Source: Betaproteobacteria bacterium UBA7395
GTDB lineage: Bacteria; Pseudomonadota; Gammaproteobacteria; Burkholderiales; Rhodocyclaceae
NCBI GenBank assembly: GCA_002470165.1
Contig: DKNF01000109.1
Coordinates: 1 to 25,939 of the forward strand
Direction of reading: 5' to 3'
DNA length: 25,939 nt
Position 1 is the first letter of the stretch. Each line of letters opens with the position of its first letter. Shown in pieces: positions 1 through 11,085 of this stretch. Under the pieces are notes generated by a model. It was not told the DNA's origin, did not search any database, and saw only the letters and a program-made list of their open reading frames with translations. Position numbers and translations under genes: made by a program.

Positions 1-275
1 TGCAGGCCGTTGCCGACGCTCTCGGCGCGGGTGGCGCCGCCGCAGCGCACGGTTTCGAGCTTGGCGCCAAGTTCGGACCAGTCGTAACGCGGCCACCAGG
101 GGTCGTCCGGCGCCAGCACCACCCACACGCGCTCGATGGCGGGATGCGCGGTCAATGCCGCGAGCGTGTGGAAAATCAGCGGCCGACCGAGCAGGTCGAG
201 GTACTGTTTCGGCTTCTCCGCGCCAAAGCGGGAACCGCTGCCGGCAGCGGGAACGATTGCGTAATGTCTGGGCAT
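1..275 (-). CDS. ispD: 2-C-methyl-D-erythritol 4-phosphate cytidylyltransferase, N-terminal part
   Basis: This is the first 91 codons of a minus-strand gene whose 3' end lies beyond the window. The product transfers CMP from CTP to methylerythritol phosphate, the third step of the cytosolic MEP isoprenoid pathway. Right after the start comes the nucleotidyltransferase loop VPAAGSGSRFG, then EKPKQYLDLLGRP, which matches the IspD signature (Gly-rich loop plus PKQY). Further on there is a WVVLAPDD strand and a CGGATRAESV segment, also typical of IspD. The ATG at 275-273 is preferred because the Rossmann-like beta strand (HYAIVPAAG) starts immediately after it, as in the family. The gene is divergent from the MgtC-type gene with only about 40 bp between the starts. 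In other betaproteobacteria ispD commonly precedes ispF; that part is not visible here. Confidence 0.93.
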   Translation of the reverse strand, partial: MPRHYAIVPAAGSGSRFGAEKPKQYLDLLGRPLIFHTLAALTAHPAIERVWVVLAPDDPWWPRYDWSELGAKLETVRCGGATRAESVGNGL

Positions 276-316
276 GGCTTAATTTTAACGAAGAACACGC
301 AAAAGAGAGGAAAGGC

Positions 317-1573
317 ATGAGTTTCGTCGCCCCAGAACTGGCCGCCCCGGTCGAAGCTTTCGCCACGGCGCTCGGCATCGGCCTGCTGATCGGCATGGAG
401 CGCGAGCGGCGCCCGGACTCCGCCGCCGGCTTGCGCACCTTCTCGCTGGTCGCCATGCTCGGCTGCCTGTTTGCCATGCTCGGCGAGAAAAGCGGCAGCC
501 CGTGGCTGCTGGCGGTCGGGCTGGTCGTGCTGGCGGTGTCGATGGTCGCCTCCAACTTTTCCACGCAACAGGAAGAACAGTATCGCGGCTTCACCTCGGA
601 GGCGGCGATCATCGTCACCTACGGCCTGGGCGCCGCCGTCTGGCTGGGTTACGCGACGCTGGCGGTAATGCTGGCGATTACCACGACAGTGCTGCTCTAT
701 TTCAAGGCCGAGCTGAAACAGTTCAGCGAGCGGACGACGCCGAAAGACCTCAATTCCATCCTGCAGTTCGCCGTGCTCTCGCTGGTCATCCTGCCCATCC
801 TGCCCAACCAGAGTTTCGGCCCTTACGACGCGATCAACCCACGCCAGGTCTGGTGGATGGTGGTGCTGATTTCCGGCCTGGCACTGGCCGGCTATCTCGC
901 CTTGCGCATCATCGGTGCCCGCCACGGCGCGGCGCTGCTCGGCATTTTCGGTGGTCTGGCCTCGTCGACCGCGACGACCATGATGTTCTCCCGCCACGCC
1001 GCCGAACACGGCCATCTGGTGCGCATGTCGGCAATCGTCATCCTGATCGCCAACGTCATGGTCATGATCCGGCTCGGCATCATCGCCAGCGTCGTCGCGC
1101 CCAGCATGATCGGACCGATCGCCATCGTCTTCGCCTGTGGCATCGTGCCCGGCGTGATCATGTCGCTGTACGGCTGGAAGATACTCAACGATGCCGGCGA
1201 GTTGCCGATGCCGGAAGTGAAGAATCCGACCGAGCTGAAAACCGCCGTTTCCTTCGGCCTGCTCTACGCCGTCGTGCTGCTGGCAGCCGCCTGGCTGCAG
1301 GATATCGCGGGCAACAGCGGCCTGTTCATCGTTGCATTGGTATCCGGCCTGACCGACGCCGACGCCAGCGTACTGTCCACGCTGCGCATGTTCAATCTGG
1401 AACGCGTGCTGCAGGCCGATGCGGTCATCGCCGTGACGCTGGCGCTGGTCGCCAACCTGGTGTTCAAGATCGGTCTGGTCGTCAGCATCGGCGGCAAGAC
1501 CCTGGCCCGCCACGCCCTGCCCGGCCTGCTCGCCATCGGCGGCGGCATGGGTGTCGGGTTGGCGCTGGTTTGA
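317..1573 (+). CDS. MgtC/SapB family membrane protein with DUF4010 domain
   Basis: An integral inner-membrane protein of 418 residues. The first ~125 residues carry the MgtC/SapB-type motif GLLIGMERERR (about 22-32) followed by hydrophobic segments; the remainder is the DUF4010 region, with GGLASSTATT near 212-221 and GLTDADA near 344-350. Roughly eleven hydrophobic stretches can be seen. MgtC proteins are linked to growth at low magnesium and to virulence in enteric bacteria, but the role of the DUF4010 fusion is not established and no substrate can be named. An upstream in-frame start at 155 exists, but it would overlap ispD on the other strand and add a charged, non-membrane leader. The ATG at 317 has a good purine-rich ribosome site (AGAGAGGAAAGG) and begins just before the conserved motif. 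The Memo-like gene starts 7 bp after its stop. Confidence 0.9.
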   Translation: MSFVAPELAAPVEAFATALGIGLLIGMERERRPDSAAGLRTFSLVAMLGCLFAMLGEKSGSPWLLAVGLVVLAVSMVASNFSTQQEEQYRGFTSEAAIIVTYGLGAAVWLGYATLAVMLAITTTVLLYFKAELKQFSERTTPKDLNSILQFAVLSLVILPILPNQSFGPYDAINPRQVWWMVVLISGLALAGYLALRIIGARHGAALLGIFGGLASSTATTMMFSRHAAEHGHLVRMSAIVILIANVMVMIRLGIIASVVAPSMIGPIAIVFACGIVPGVIMSLYGWKILNDAGELPMPEVKNPTELKTAVSFGLLYAVVLLAAAWLQDIAGNSGLFIVALVSGLTDADASVLSTLRMFNLERVLQADAVIAVTLALVANLVFKIGLVVSIGGKTLARHALPGLLAIGGGMGVGLALV

Positions 1574-1580
1574 GGCAGCC

Positions 1581-2378
1581 ATGACGATCCGACCGACCGC
1601 CGTCGCCGGCATGTTCTACCCGGCCGACCCCGCCCAGTTGCAGGCAACGGTCGATCAACTGCTGGCCGTGGCCCAGACGCCGCCCCTGCAGCAACCCAAG
1701 GCGCTGATCGTGCCGCATGCCGGCTACGTCTATTCCGGCCCGACCGCGGCCCTTGCCTACGCCACGCTGGTACCATGGCGGGCGACGATCCAACGCGTGA
1801 TCCTGCTCGGCCCGACGCATCGGGTTGCCGTGCGCGGTCTGGCCTTGCCCGATTGCGAAGCATTCGCCACCCCGCTCGGCGAGGTGCGCCTGGATGCGGC
1901 AGCACGCGCACTGATCGCGCAACTGCCGCAGGTCGGCGTCAGCGCGGCGGCACACGCGCAGGAACATTCGCTGGAAGTCCACCTGCCTTTCCTGCAACGC
2001 GCCCTCGCCGATTTCACGCTACTGCCGCTGGCCGTCGGCGACACCACGCCGGAAGCCGTTGCCGAAGTGCTCGAACGCCTGTGGGGCGGCCCGGAAACCC
2101 TGATCGTGGTCAGTTCCGACCTGTCGCATTTCCTGACTTACGCCACCGCGCAAAAAGTCGACCGCGACACCTGCAGCCACATTCTCGACCTGGCCACCGA
2201 CATCCGCCCTGAGCAAGCCTGCGGTGCCTTCCCGGTCAACGGTCTGTTGCTCGCCGCGCAACGGCACGGCCTGTGCCCGACCTTGCTCGACCTGTGCAAT
2301 TCCGGCGACACCGCCGGCGACCGCCAGCGTGTCGTCGGCTACGCCGCCTTCGCGTTTCACGCAAGCGATCATGGATGA
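1581..2378 (+). CDS. amrB: AmmeMemoRadiSam system protein B (Memo-like)
   Basis: A 265-residue protein of the Memo family, related to extradiol-dioxygenase folds and to human MEMO1. Family landmarks are in order: AVAGMFYP near the N-terminus, VPHAGYVYSGP (44-54), LLGPTH (75-80), EHSLEVHLPF (128-137), VSSDLSHF (177-184) and the CG...P segment near 214-218. These His, Asp and Cys residues line the metal pocket in characterised homologues; the bacterial reaction is unknown. The ATG at 1581 is chosen over a start ten codons earlier because it directly precedes TIRPTAVAG, the usual family start, and has GAGG upstream. The stop overlaps the AMMECR1-like start by 8 bp (ATGGATGA), indicating translational coupling with the other two system proteins. 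The symbol is the name sometimes used for this family. Confidence 0.92.
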   Translation: MTIRPTAVAGMFYPADPAQLQATVDQLLAVAQTPPLQQPKALIVPHAGYVYSGPTAALAYATLVPWRATIQRVILLGPTHRVAVRGLALPDCEAFATPLGEVRLDAAARALIAQLPQVGVSAAAHAQEHSLEVHLPFLQRALADFTLLPLAVGDTTPEAVAEVLERLWGGPETLIVVSSDLSHFLTYATAQKVDRDTCSHILDLATDIRPEQACGAFPVNGLLLAAQRHGLCPTLLDLCNSGDTAGDRQRVVGYAAFAFHASDHG

Positions 2379-2919
2379 ACTGGGTCAGGTCCTGCTCCAA
2401 CTGGCGCGTCGGAGCATCGGCGAAGCACTGGGCGAGGCCGGGCCAGCAACGCCCGACCTGCCGGCGCTGCACGAAAATGCCGCGACCTTCGTCACGCTGA
2501 CGCAAGCCGGCGAACTGCGCGGCTGCATCGGCAGCCTGGAAGCGCACCGGCCGTTGATCGACGACGTACGCGCCAACGCTCGCGCTGCCGCTTTTCGCGA
2601 TCCGCGCTTCCCGCCGCTGACCCGCGACGAACTGGCGTGCACACGGGTCGAGGTTTCCCTGCTGTCCCCGGCCGAACCGCTGTTCGTCACCGACGAAGCC
2701 GACGCGCTGACCCGCTTGCGGCCACAGGTGGACGGCCTGATCCTGGCCGTTGGCGGACGCCGGGCCACTTTCCTGCCGCAAGTCTGGGAACAACTGCCGG
2801 AGCCGGCCGTCTTCCTCGCCCGCCTGAAACAGAAGGCCGGCCTGCCGGCAGCTTACTGGTCGCCGGAACTCCGGCTATGGCGCTACACGGTGCAAAAATG
2901 GCAAGAATCCCCCCGTTGA
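2371..2919 (+). CDS. amrA: AmmeMemoRadiSam system protein A (AMMECR1 domain)
   Basis: A 182-residue protein consisting of a single AMMECR1 domain. The signature LRGCIGS is at 49-55, followed by ANARAAAFRDPRFPPL (68-83), VEVSLLSP (93-100) and FLPQVWEQLP (134-143), all typical of the family, which includes the human AMMECR1 protein. The conserved Cys in LRGCIG suggests chemistry or metal/ligand binding, but no activity is established. The ATG at 2371 lies inside the stop region of the Memo-like gene. A longer reading frame exists upstream, but its added residues are an out-of-frame copy of the Memo coding sequence. The radical SAM gene starts before this one ends, so the three genes form one translational unit. 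It is a cytosolic protein with no signal or membrane segment. Confidence 0.92.
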   Translation: MDELGQVLLQLARRSIGEALGEAGPATPDLPALHENAATFVTLTQAGELRGCIGSLEAHRPLIDDVRANARAAAFRDPRFPPLTRDELACTRVEVSLLSPAEPLFVTDEADALTRLRPQVDGLILAVGGRRATFLPQVWEQLPEPAVFLARLKQKAGLPAAYWSPELRLWRYTVQKWQESPR

Positions 2920-4007
2920 CCGCAACGAACCTGTATCCCGCCCGCTGGTGGCACCCGCTGGCCGACGGACGGATTCAGTGCGACCTGTGCCCGCGCGACT
3001 GCCAGTTGCACGAAGGCCAGCGCGGCGCCTGCTTTGTCCGCCAGATGCACGACGGGACGATGCAACTGACCACCTACGGCCGCTCCTCCGGTTTCTGCAT
3101 CGATCCGATCGAGAAGAAACCGCTCAATCATTTCTACCCGGGCAGCAGCGTGCTGTCTTTCGGCACCGCCGGCTGCAACCTCGCCTGCAAGTTCTGCCAG
3201 AACTGGGACATCTCGCGGTCGAAGGACATGGATCGCCTGATGGACGAAGCCACCCCGGCGATGATCGCCGACGCCGCCAGGCGCCACGGTGCCGATGCCG
3301 TCGCCTATACCTACAACGACCCGGTGATCTTTGCCGAGTACGCCATCGACACCGCACTGGCCTGCCGCGAGCAAGGCATCCGCAATGTCGCCGTCACCGC
3401 CGGCTACATCCATGCCGAGCCGGCGCGCGAATTCTTCGCCGTCATGGACGCCGCCAACGTCGACCTCAAGGCCTTCACCGACGACTTCTACCGCAGCCTG
3501 TGCGGCGCCCGCCTGCAGCCGGTGCTCGACACCCTGAGCTACCTGCACCACGACACCGCTTGCTGGCTGGAGATCACGACACTGCTGATTCCGGGCCGAA
3601 ACGACAGCGCCGACGAGATCGCCGCACTGTCCGGCTGGATTGCCCGCGAACTCGGCCCGGACGTGCCGCTGCATTTCACCGCCTTCCACCCCGACTGGAA
3701 ACTCGACGACATCCCGCCGACGCCGCCGGCAACGCTGACGCAGGCCCGGCGCATCGCCCGCGATGCCGGGCTGAACCATGTCTACACCGGCAATGTCCAC
3801 GATAACGAGGGCGGCACGACTTACTGCCCCGGCTGTCACGCCGCCCTGATCGTCCGCGACTGGTACGAAATCCGACGCTACGACCTCGATCCGCTGGGGC
3901 AATGTCCACACTGCCGGAGCCGCCTGGCCGGCCGCTTCGGCAGTCAGCTCGGGCACGACGGCAAGGCTTTCGGCGCCCGGCGCATTCCCGTTCGCCTGGC
4001 GCCATGA
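2898..4007 (+). CDS. amrS: AmmeMemoRadiSam system radical SAM enzyme
   Basis: A 369-residue radical SAM protein. The [4Fe-4S]/SAM-binding triad is CNLACKFC (Cys93, Cys97, Cys100), preceded by SFGTAG as in PflA-like enzymes. The protein has two further cysteine-rich parts: CDLCPRDC plus Cys45 at the N-terminus (28-45), and a C-terminal zinc-ribbon-like region with CPGC (310-313) and CPHC (336-339). TYNDPVIFAEYA (138-149) is a conserved segment of the family. The substrate is unknown; an obvious inference is that it acts on or with the Memo- and AMMECR1-like partners. The ATG at 2898 overlaps the end of the preceding gene; an alternative ATG at 2877 would add seven residues. Its stop overlaps the next gene's ATG (ATGA). 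Confidence 0.93.
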   Translation: MARIPPLTATNLYPARWWHPLADGRIQCDLCPRDCQLHEGQRGACFVRQMHDGTMQLTTYGRSSGFCIDPIEKKPLNHFYPGSSVLSFGTAGCNLACKFCQNWDISRSKDMDRLMDEATPAMIADAARRHGADAVAYTYNDPVIFAEYAIDTALACREQGIRNVAVTAGYIHAEPAREFFAVMDAANVDLKAFTDDFYRSLCGARLQPVLDTLSYLHHDTACWLEITTLLIPGRNDSADEIAALSGWIARELGPDVPLHFTAFHPDWKLDDIPPTPPATLTQARRIARDAGLNHVYTGNVHDNEGGTTYCPGCHAALIVRDWYEIRRYDLDPLGQCPHCRSRLAGRFGSQLGHDGKAFGARRIPVRLAP

Positions 4008-4624
4008 ACCGACACCTGAACATCCAGACCTCGCACGGCACCCTGCTCGGCCATCTGGCCTTGCCGGAGCATCCGCGCAGCCTCGTCCTGCTGCCACGGA
4101 TACAGCCGTTGGCGGTGGACGATCCGTTCGCCGGCAATCTGTTCAACCGTGGTCATGCGGTACTCACCATGGAATTGATCAGCGAACGCGAACGGCATTT
4201 CGTCGATACGACCCAGGACGTTTCGCGTCTGGCACGTCGGATGACCGACATCCTCGACCTGATCCGCCGCGATGGCGACATGCAGAACCTGCCGCTGGCG
4301 ATTCATGCCGGCGGTGATGCTACCCCGGCGGCGATCCGGGTGGCCGCCCTGCGCGACACCCAGGTCAGCACCTTGAGTTGCCATGGCGGACTGATCGACC
4401 GGGCCGGTCTGCAGGCGCTGGAAATGCTGGTGGCGCCGCTGCTGATGCTGATCGATGACAACGACCCGGTAGCGCTCGCCTCATGGCAAAGGGCATACCG
4501 TCATCTAGCCTGTCCCAACCAGATGCACTTACTGCAGGCCGGAGAGAATCAGGAAGAACCCGTCTCGGCGTGGTTCGCGCAACACGCGAAGCGTCTGCCG
4601 GAAATACCCGGTTCGCTTACTTGA
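4004..4624 (+). CDS. Alpha/beta-hydrolase-like protein lacking the catalytic residues (likely pseudoenzyme)
   Basis: A 206-residue protein with the outline of a small dienelactone-hydrolase-type alpha/beta hydrolase. It has an early strand (RSLVLLP, 25-31), a second strand and helix (NLFNRGHAVLTMELISERE, 45-63), a segment where the nucleophile elbow is expected (AIHAGGDATPAAI, 99-111), a SCHGGLIDRAG stretch (125-135) and the late strand APLLMLIDDNDP (144-155). Related active enzymes carry HGSGSS after the first strand and G-x-S-x-G at the elbow; here the positions read LPRIQPLAVD and GGDATP, with no serine and no GxSxG. Asp in IDDNDP remains, and no clear catalytic His follows. The start overlaps the radical SAM stop (ATGA), so it should be made together with the AmmeMemoRadiSam proteins. 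The fold assignment is from pattern recognition; loss of catalysis is inferred. Confidence 0.75.
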   Translation: MNRHLNIQTSHGTLLGHLALPEHPRSLVLLPRIQPLAVDDPFAGNLFNRGHAVLTMELISERERHFVDTTQDVSRLARRMTDILDLIRRDGDMQNLPLAIHAGGDATPAAIRVAALRDTQVSTLSCHGGLIDRAGLQALEMLVAPLLMLIDDNDPVALASWQRAYRHLACPNQMHLLQAGENQEEPVSAWFAQHAKRLPEIPGSLT

Positions 4625-4802
4625 CGCCGCTACCGGCCTGTTTCTTGTAGCGGGCGAACTGGGTCGCCCATTCGACGAAGGATATCTCCATCAAGGCAAC
4701 CTGCCGGCGCTCGGCGGCGCGACGTTCAATCATGATCCTGCCGGTGCGTTCGCGCCCGACACGACGTTCCAGACCTGCACGTTTTTCTTTGAACAAGGAC
4801 AT
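4617..4802 (-). CDS. Small basic protein of unknown function (61 aa)
   Basis: I do not recognise this product. The frame encodes 61 residues rich in Arg and Lys, with several RR and ER pairs in the first half (GLERRVGRERTGR, then ERRAAERRQ) and an aromatic second half (ISFVEWATQFARYKK). There is no cysteine motif or membrane segment. It lies tail to tail with the hydrolase-like gene, the two stop codons overlapping by 8 bp, which is common between real convergent genes in this window. The ribosome site of the ATG at 4802 is weak. A second ATG at residue 24 has AGGA just upstream and could be the true start. It may be a small regulatory or nucleic-acid-binding protein, but nothing in the sequence decides this. 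Confidence 0.5.
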   Translation of the reverse strand: MSLFKEKRAGLERRVGRERTGRIMIERRAAERRQVALMEISFVEWATQFARYKKQAGSGVK

Positions 4803-4825
4803 CTGAATGACCCGGATTGAGCGCT

Positions 4826-4854
4826 TTCAAGATATGAGGTCGCAATAATATAAT
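4826..4854 (+). promoter_or_regulatory. Candidate sigma-70 promoter for the metzincin-like gene
   Basis: A perfect -10 hexamer TATAAT lies at 4849-4854 with a poor -35 (TTCAAG, 4826-4831) 17 bp upstream, in an AT-rich patch that stands out from its surroundings. Transcription would begin near 4861, which favours the TTG at 4900 over the TTG at 4867 as the start of the downstream gene. Confidence 0.45.
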
Positions 4855-4899
4855 GACATCGCCAATTTGCGTACCCTCCCTTGCTTCCTGGACACGACA

Positions 4900-5667
4900 T
4901 TGTTCCGAAAACTCCGCATCCTGATTCTCCTGCTCGCGCTCGCCACCGTCGGCCTTGCCGCCTGGCGCGCCACAACCCGTCTCAGCGCCTGGGAACACAC
5001 CGTCCATGTCGCGCTCTACCCGATCGCCGCCGACAACTCTGCGGCAACCAGTGCCTATCTGAACACGCTGGAGAACGAAAGTTTCGAGGATATCGGCCAG
5101 TGGATCGCCCAGGAGAGCCGGCGCTATGGAAAAACCGTGCTGCAACCGGTGGTGGTCCGGGTCGCGCCGCCGCTGCGCGAACAGCCGCCGCTGCCGGTCG
5201 AGCACGGCAGTGCACTCGACAACATGCTGTGGAGTCTGAAGCTGCGCTGGTGGGCCATGAACAACGACAGCATTGCCGGCCCGCAACCGCAGGTCCGCCT
5301 GTTCGTGCTCTACCACGACCCCGAGCGCAATGCGGAACTGCCGCATTCCACCGGCCTGAGCAAAGGCCAGCTTGGCTTGATCCACGCCTTTGCCAGCCGG
5401 CGTCAGCACCGCCAGAACAATGTCGTGATCGCCCACGAATTGCTCCATACCTTTGGTGCCACCGACAAGTACGATCTGGCGAGTCTGCAGCCCATCCATC
5501 CGCACGGTTATGCCGAGCCGGATAAAACACCGCTGTTGCCGCAGCGCAGCGCCGAGATCATGGGCGGGCGGATTCCGCTGACCGCCCAGCGCGCCGAAAT
5601 CCCGGCCAGCCTGCTGCATACCCTGATCGGCGAACAGACGGCACGCGAGATCGGGCTGCTCAAATAG
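4900..5667 (+). CDS. Membrane-anchored metzincin-like putative zinc metalloprotease
   Basis: A protein of 255 residues that opens with a charged start and a hydrophobic segment (FRKLRILILLLALATVGLAAW), a signal anchor or uncleaved signal peptide, placing the rest in the periplasm. Residues 179-189 read HELLHTFGATD, i.e. HExxHxxGxxD, the metzincin-type zinc site with Asp as third ligand, as in snapalysin. A Met-turn-like AEIMGG follows at 218-223. Thus the zinc ligands would be His179, His183 and Asp189, with Glu180 as the catalytic base. Substrate and family name are unknown to me. No ATG is available: TTG at 4900 is chosen because it begins the charged n-region; TTG at 4867 would add 11 residues. 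It is followed by mfd in the same direction after a ~70-bp gap. Confidence 0.72.
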   Translation: MFRKLRILILLLALATVGLAAWRATTRLSAWEHTVHVALYPIAADNSAATSAYLNTLENESFEDIGQWIAQESRRYGKTVLQPVVVRVAPPLREQPPLPVEHGSALDNMLWSLKLRWWAMNNDSIAGPQPQVRLFVLYHDPERNAELPHSTGLSKGQLGLIHAFASRRQHRQNNVVIAHELLHTFGATDKYDLASLQPIHPHGYAEPDKTPLLPQRSAEIMGGRIPLTAQRAEIPASLLHTLIGEQTAREIGLLK

Positions 5668-5700
5668 CCATTGCCGGCAAGGCGGTCAACGGCTAACGGC

Positions 5701-5706
5701 TATAAT
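5701..5706 (+). promoter_or_regulatory. Candidate -10 element of the mfd promoter
   Basis: A perfect TATAAT hexamer lies 32 bp before the GTG start of mfd, in the short gap after the protease-like gene. No convincing -35 hexamer is found at 16-18 bp spacing, so this is a weak call. Confidence 0.3.
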
Positions 5707-5738
5707 CGCAACCCCTGTCGTTGCCCTGTAGTCACGCC

Positions 5739-9172
<3,434 letters not shown>

Positions 9173-9176
<4 letters not shown>

Positions 9177-10243
9177 CCCAGATTCTCGAAAACATCAACG
9201 TTTCCGCCTTCGATGCGATGCCGACGCCGGCGGAAATCCACCAGAAACTGCCGCTGACCGCCAAGGCCGAAGCCACCGTCAGCGAAGGTCGCGAGTTGCT
9301 GCGCAACATCCTCGACCGCAAGGACCACCGCCTGTTCGTCGTCGTCGGCCCGTGCTCGATCCACGACCCGGTCGCCGGCATGGACTACGCCCGCCGCCTG
9401 AAGGCGCTGGCTGAAGAAGTTGGCGACACGCTGCAGATCATCATGCGCGTCTATTTCGAAAAGCCGCGAACCACCGTCGGCTGGAAGGGTTACATCAACG
9501 ACCCGTTCATGGACGACTCTTTCCAGGTCAACGTCGGCATGGAAAAGGCCCGCGACTTCCTGCGCCAGGTCAACGAACTCGGCCTGCCCGCCGGCACCGA
9601 GGCGCTCGATCCCTACGGCCCGCAGTACTACGGTGACCTGATCACCTGGACCGCCATCGGCGCCCGCACCACCGAATCGCAGACGCACCGCGAAATGTCG
9701 TCCGGGCTGTCCACGCCGGTCGGCTTCAAGAACGCGACCAGCGGCGACCTGACCGTGGCCACCAACGCCATCCTCTCGGCCTCGCGCCCGCACTCCTTCC
9801 TCGGCCTGAACAACGAAGGCCGCGTCGCCATCGTCCGCACCACCGGCAACCCGCACGGCCACGTCGTCCTCCGCGGCGGCGACAGCGGCCCGAACTACGA
9901 CACCGTCTCGGTCGCCGTCGCCGAAGCGGCAATGGTCAAGGCCAAGCTGCCGACCAACATCGTCGTCGACTGCTCGCACGCCAACAGCTCGAAGAAGCCC
10001 GAGCTGCAACCCCTGGTCATGGCCGACGTGGTCAACCAGATTCGTGCCGGCAACAAGTCCATTCTCGGCGTGATGATCGAATCGAACATCGAGCCCGGCA
10101 ACCAGCCCATCCCCGCCGACCTCTCGCAACTCAAGTACGGCTGCTCGGTCACCGACGGCTGCGTCGGCTGGGACACGACCGAGAAGATGCTGCGCGATGC
10201 GGCCGTGATGCTGCGCGATGTGCTGCCGGAACGCCTGAACTGA
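9173..10243 (+). CDS. aroG: 3-Deoxy-7-phosphoheptulonate synthase, class I (DAHP synthase)
   Basis: The cytosolic enzyme condenses phosphoenolpyruvate and erythrose 4-phosphate to DAHP, the first step of the shikimate pathway. It has 356 residues, the usual class I length. Motifs: GPCSIHDP at 59-66 with the metal-binding Cys61, EKPRTTVGWKG at 96-106, IGARTTESQTHRE at 162-174 and LRGGDSGPNYD near 233-243. The segment usually written KNGTDG reads KNATSG (186-191), a mild departure. E. coli has Phe-, Tyr- and Trp-sensitive isozymes; I cannot assign feedback specificity from sequence alone, so the symbol aroG is used loosely (aroF is possible). The ATG sits inside the mfd stop (ATGA) and the stop shares one base with the serB start, so translation is likely coupled along mfd-aroG-serB. 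Confidence 0.95.
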
Positions 10244-11085
10244 TGAATCTCATCATCCAGGGCGGTGCCCTGCCGACTTTCCTGCTGGACCGCATTCTGG
10301 CCGCCACCGGCGCGTCGGCCGCAGAACCCTTGCCGCCGCAGGTGGTTCGTCTGCGCGATGCCCAACGTACGCCGGAATTCGACGCACTGATTCCGCTGAT
10401 CGAAGCGGAAAAACTGGACTGGGCGTTCATCGAGGCGGGACGCAAGCTGTCCGATTTCGGGCTGATCTGCTTCGACATGGATTCGACGTTGATCACCATC
10501 GAGTGCATCGACGAACTGGCCGATTTCGCCGGCAAGAAGGCCGAAGTTTCGGAGGTCACCGAAGCCGCGATGCGCGGCGAGATCGATTACCGCGAGAGCC
10601 TGCGCCGCCGCCTGGCGCTGATGGCCGGGCTGGATGCCCGGGTGCTGGCGCGGGTGTTCGGCGAGCGCCTGCTGCTCTCCGACGGCGCCCGCGAACTGCT
10701 GGAAGCGGTGCAGAACGCCGGCCTGCGCACGGCCATCCTGTCCGGCGGCTTCACCTATTTCACCGAGCGCCTGCGCATCGAGCTGGGTTTCGATTTCGCC
10801 ACCTCGAACGAACTCGAAATTTCCGGCGGCAAGCTGACCGGCCGGGTCGTCGGCGACATCGTCGATGCCGCCGCCAAGGCGCACCACCTGGGCCGTCTGC
10901 GCGACGAACTGGGGCTGCGCAAGGATCAGGTGATCGCCGTCGGTGATGGCGCCAACGACCTGATGATGATGGCCGAAGCCGGCCTGTCGGTGGCCTTCCA
11001 CGCCAAGCCGGCGACACGTGCCAAGGCTGACGTGGCGATCAATTTCGGCGGTCTGGACGCCCTCCTCAACCTGTTCGAGGATTAA
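10243..11085 (+). CDS. serB: Phosphoserine phosphatase SerB
   Basis: A HAD-family phosphatase of 280 residues that hydrolyses O-phosphoserine in the last step of serine synthesis. HAD motif I is DMDST at 78-82 (Asp78 as nucleophile), motif II is SGGF at 167-170, and the acidic motif VGDGANDLMMM is at 233-243. IECIDELADFAG and RGEIDYRESLRRR in between are the SerB substrate-cap region. The ~70-residue N-terminal part is the divergent ACT-like region seen in proteobacterial SerB. The ATG overlaps the preceding stop by one base (TGATG). The gene ends tail to tail with the exporter gene, the stops overlapping by 3 bp in TTAA. The adjacency of mfd and serB is familiar from betaproteobacteria; the DAHP synthase gene between them looks like an insertion. 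Confidence 0.96.
   Translation: MNLIIQGGALPTFLLDRILAATGASAAEPLPPQVVRLRDAQRTPEFDALIPLIEAEKLDWAFIEAGRKLSDFGLICFDMDSTLITIECIDELADFAGKKAEVSEVTEAAMRGEIDYRESLRRRLALMAGLDARVLARVFGERLLLSDGARELLEAVQNAGLRTAILSGGFTYFTERLRIELGFDFATSNELEISGGKLTGRVVGDIVDAAAKAHHLGRLRDELGLRKDQVIAVGDGANDLMMMAEAGLSVAFHAKPATRAKADVAINFGGLDALLNLFED

Noticed and set aside
155..316. Upstream extension of the MgtC-type gene (54 more residues)
   Set aside because: It would overlap ispD coding sequence on the other strand and add a hydrophilic Arg-rich leader. The ATG at 317 has a better ribosome site.
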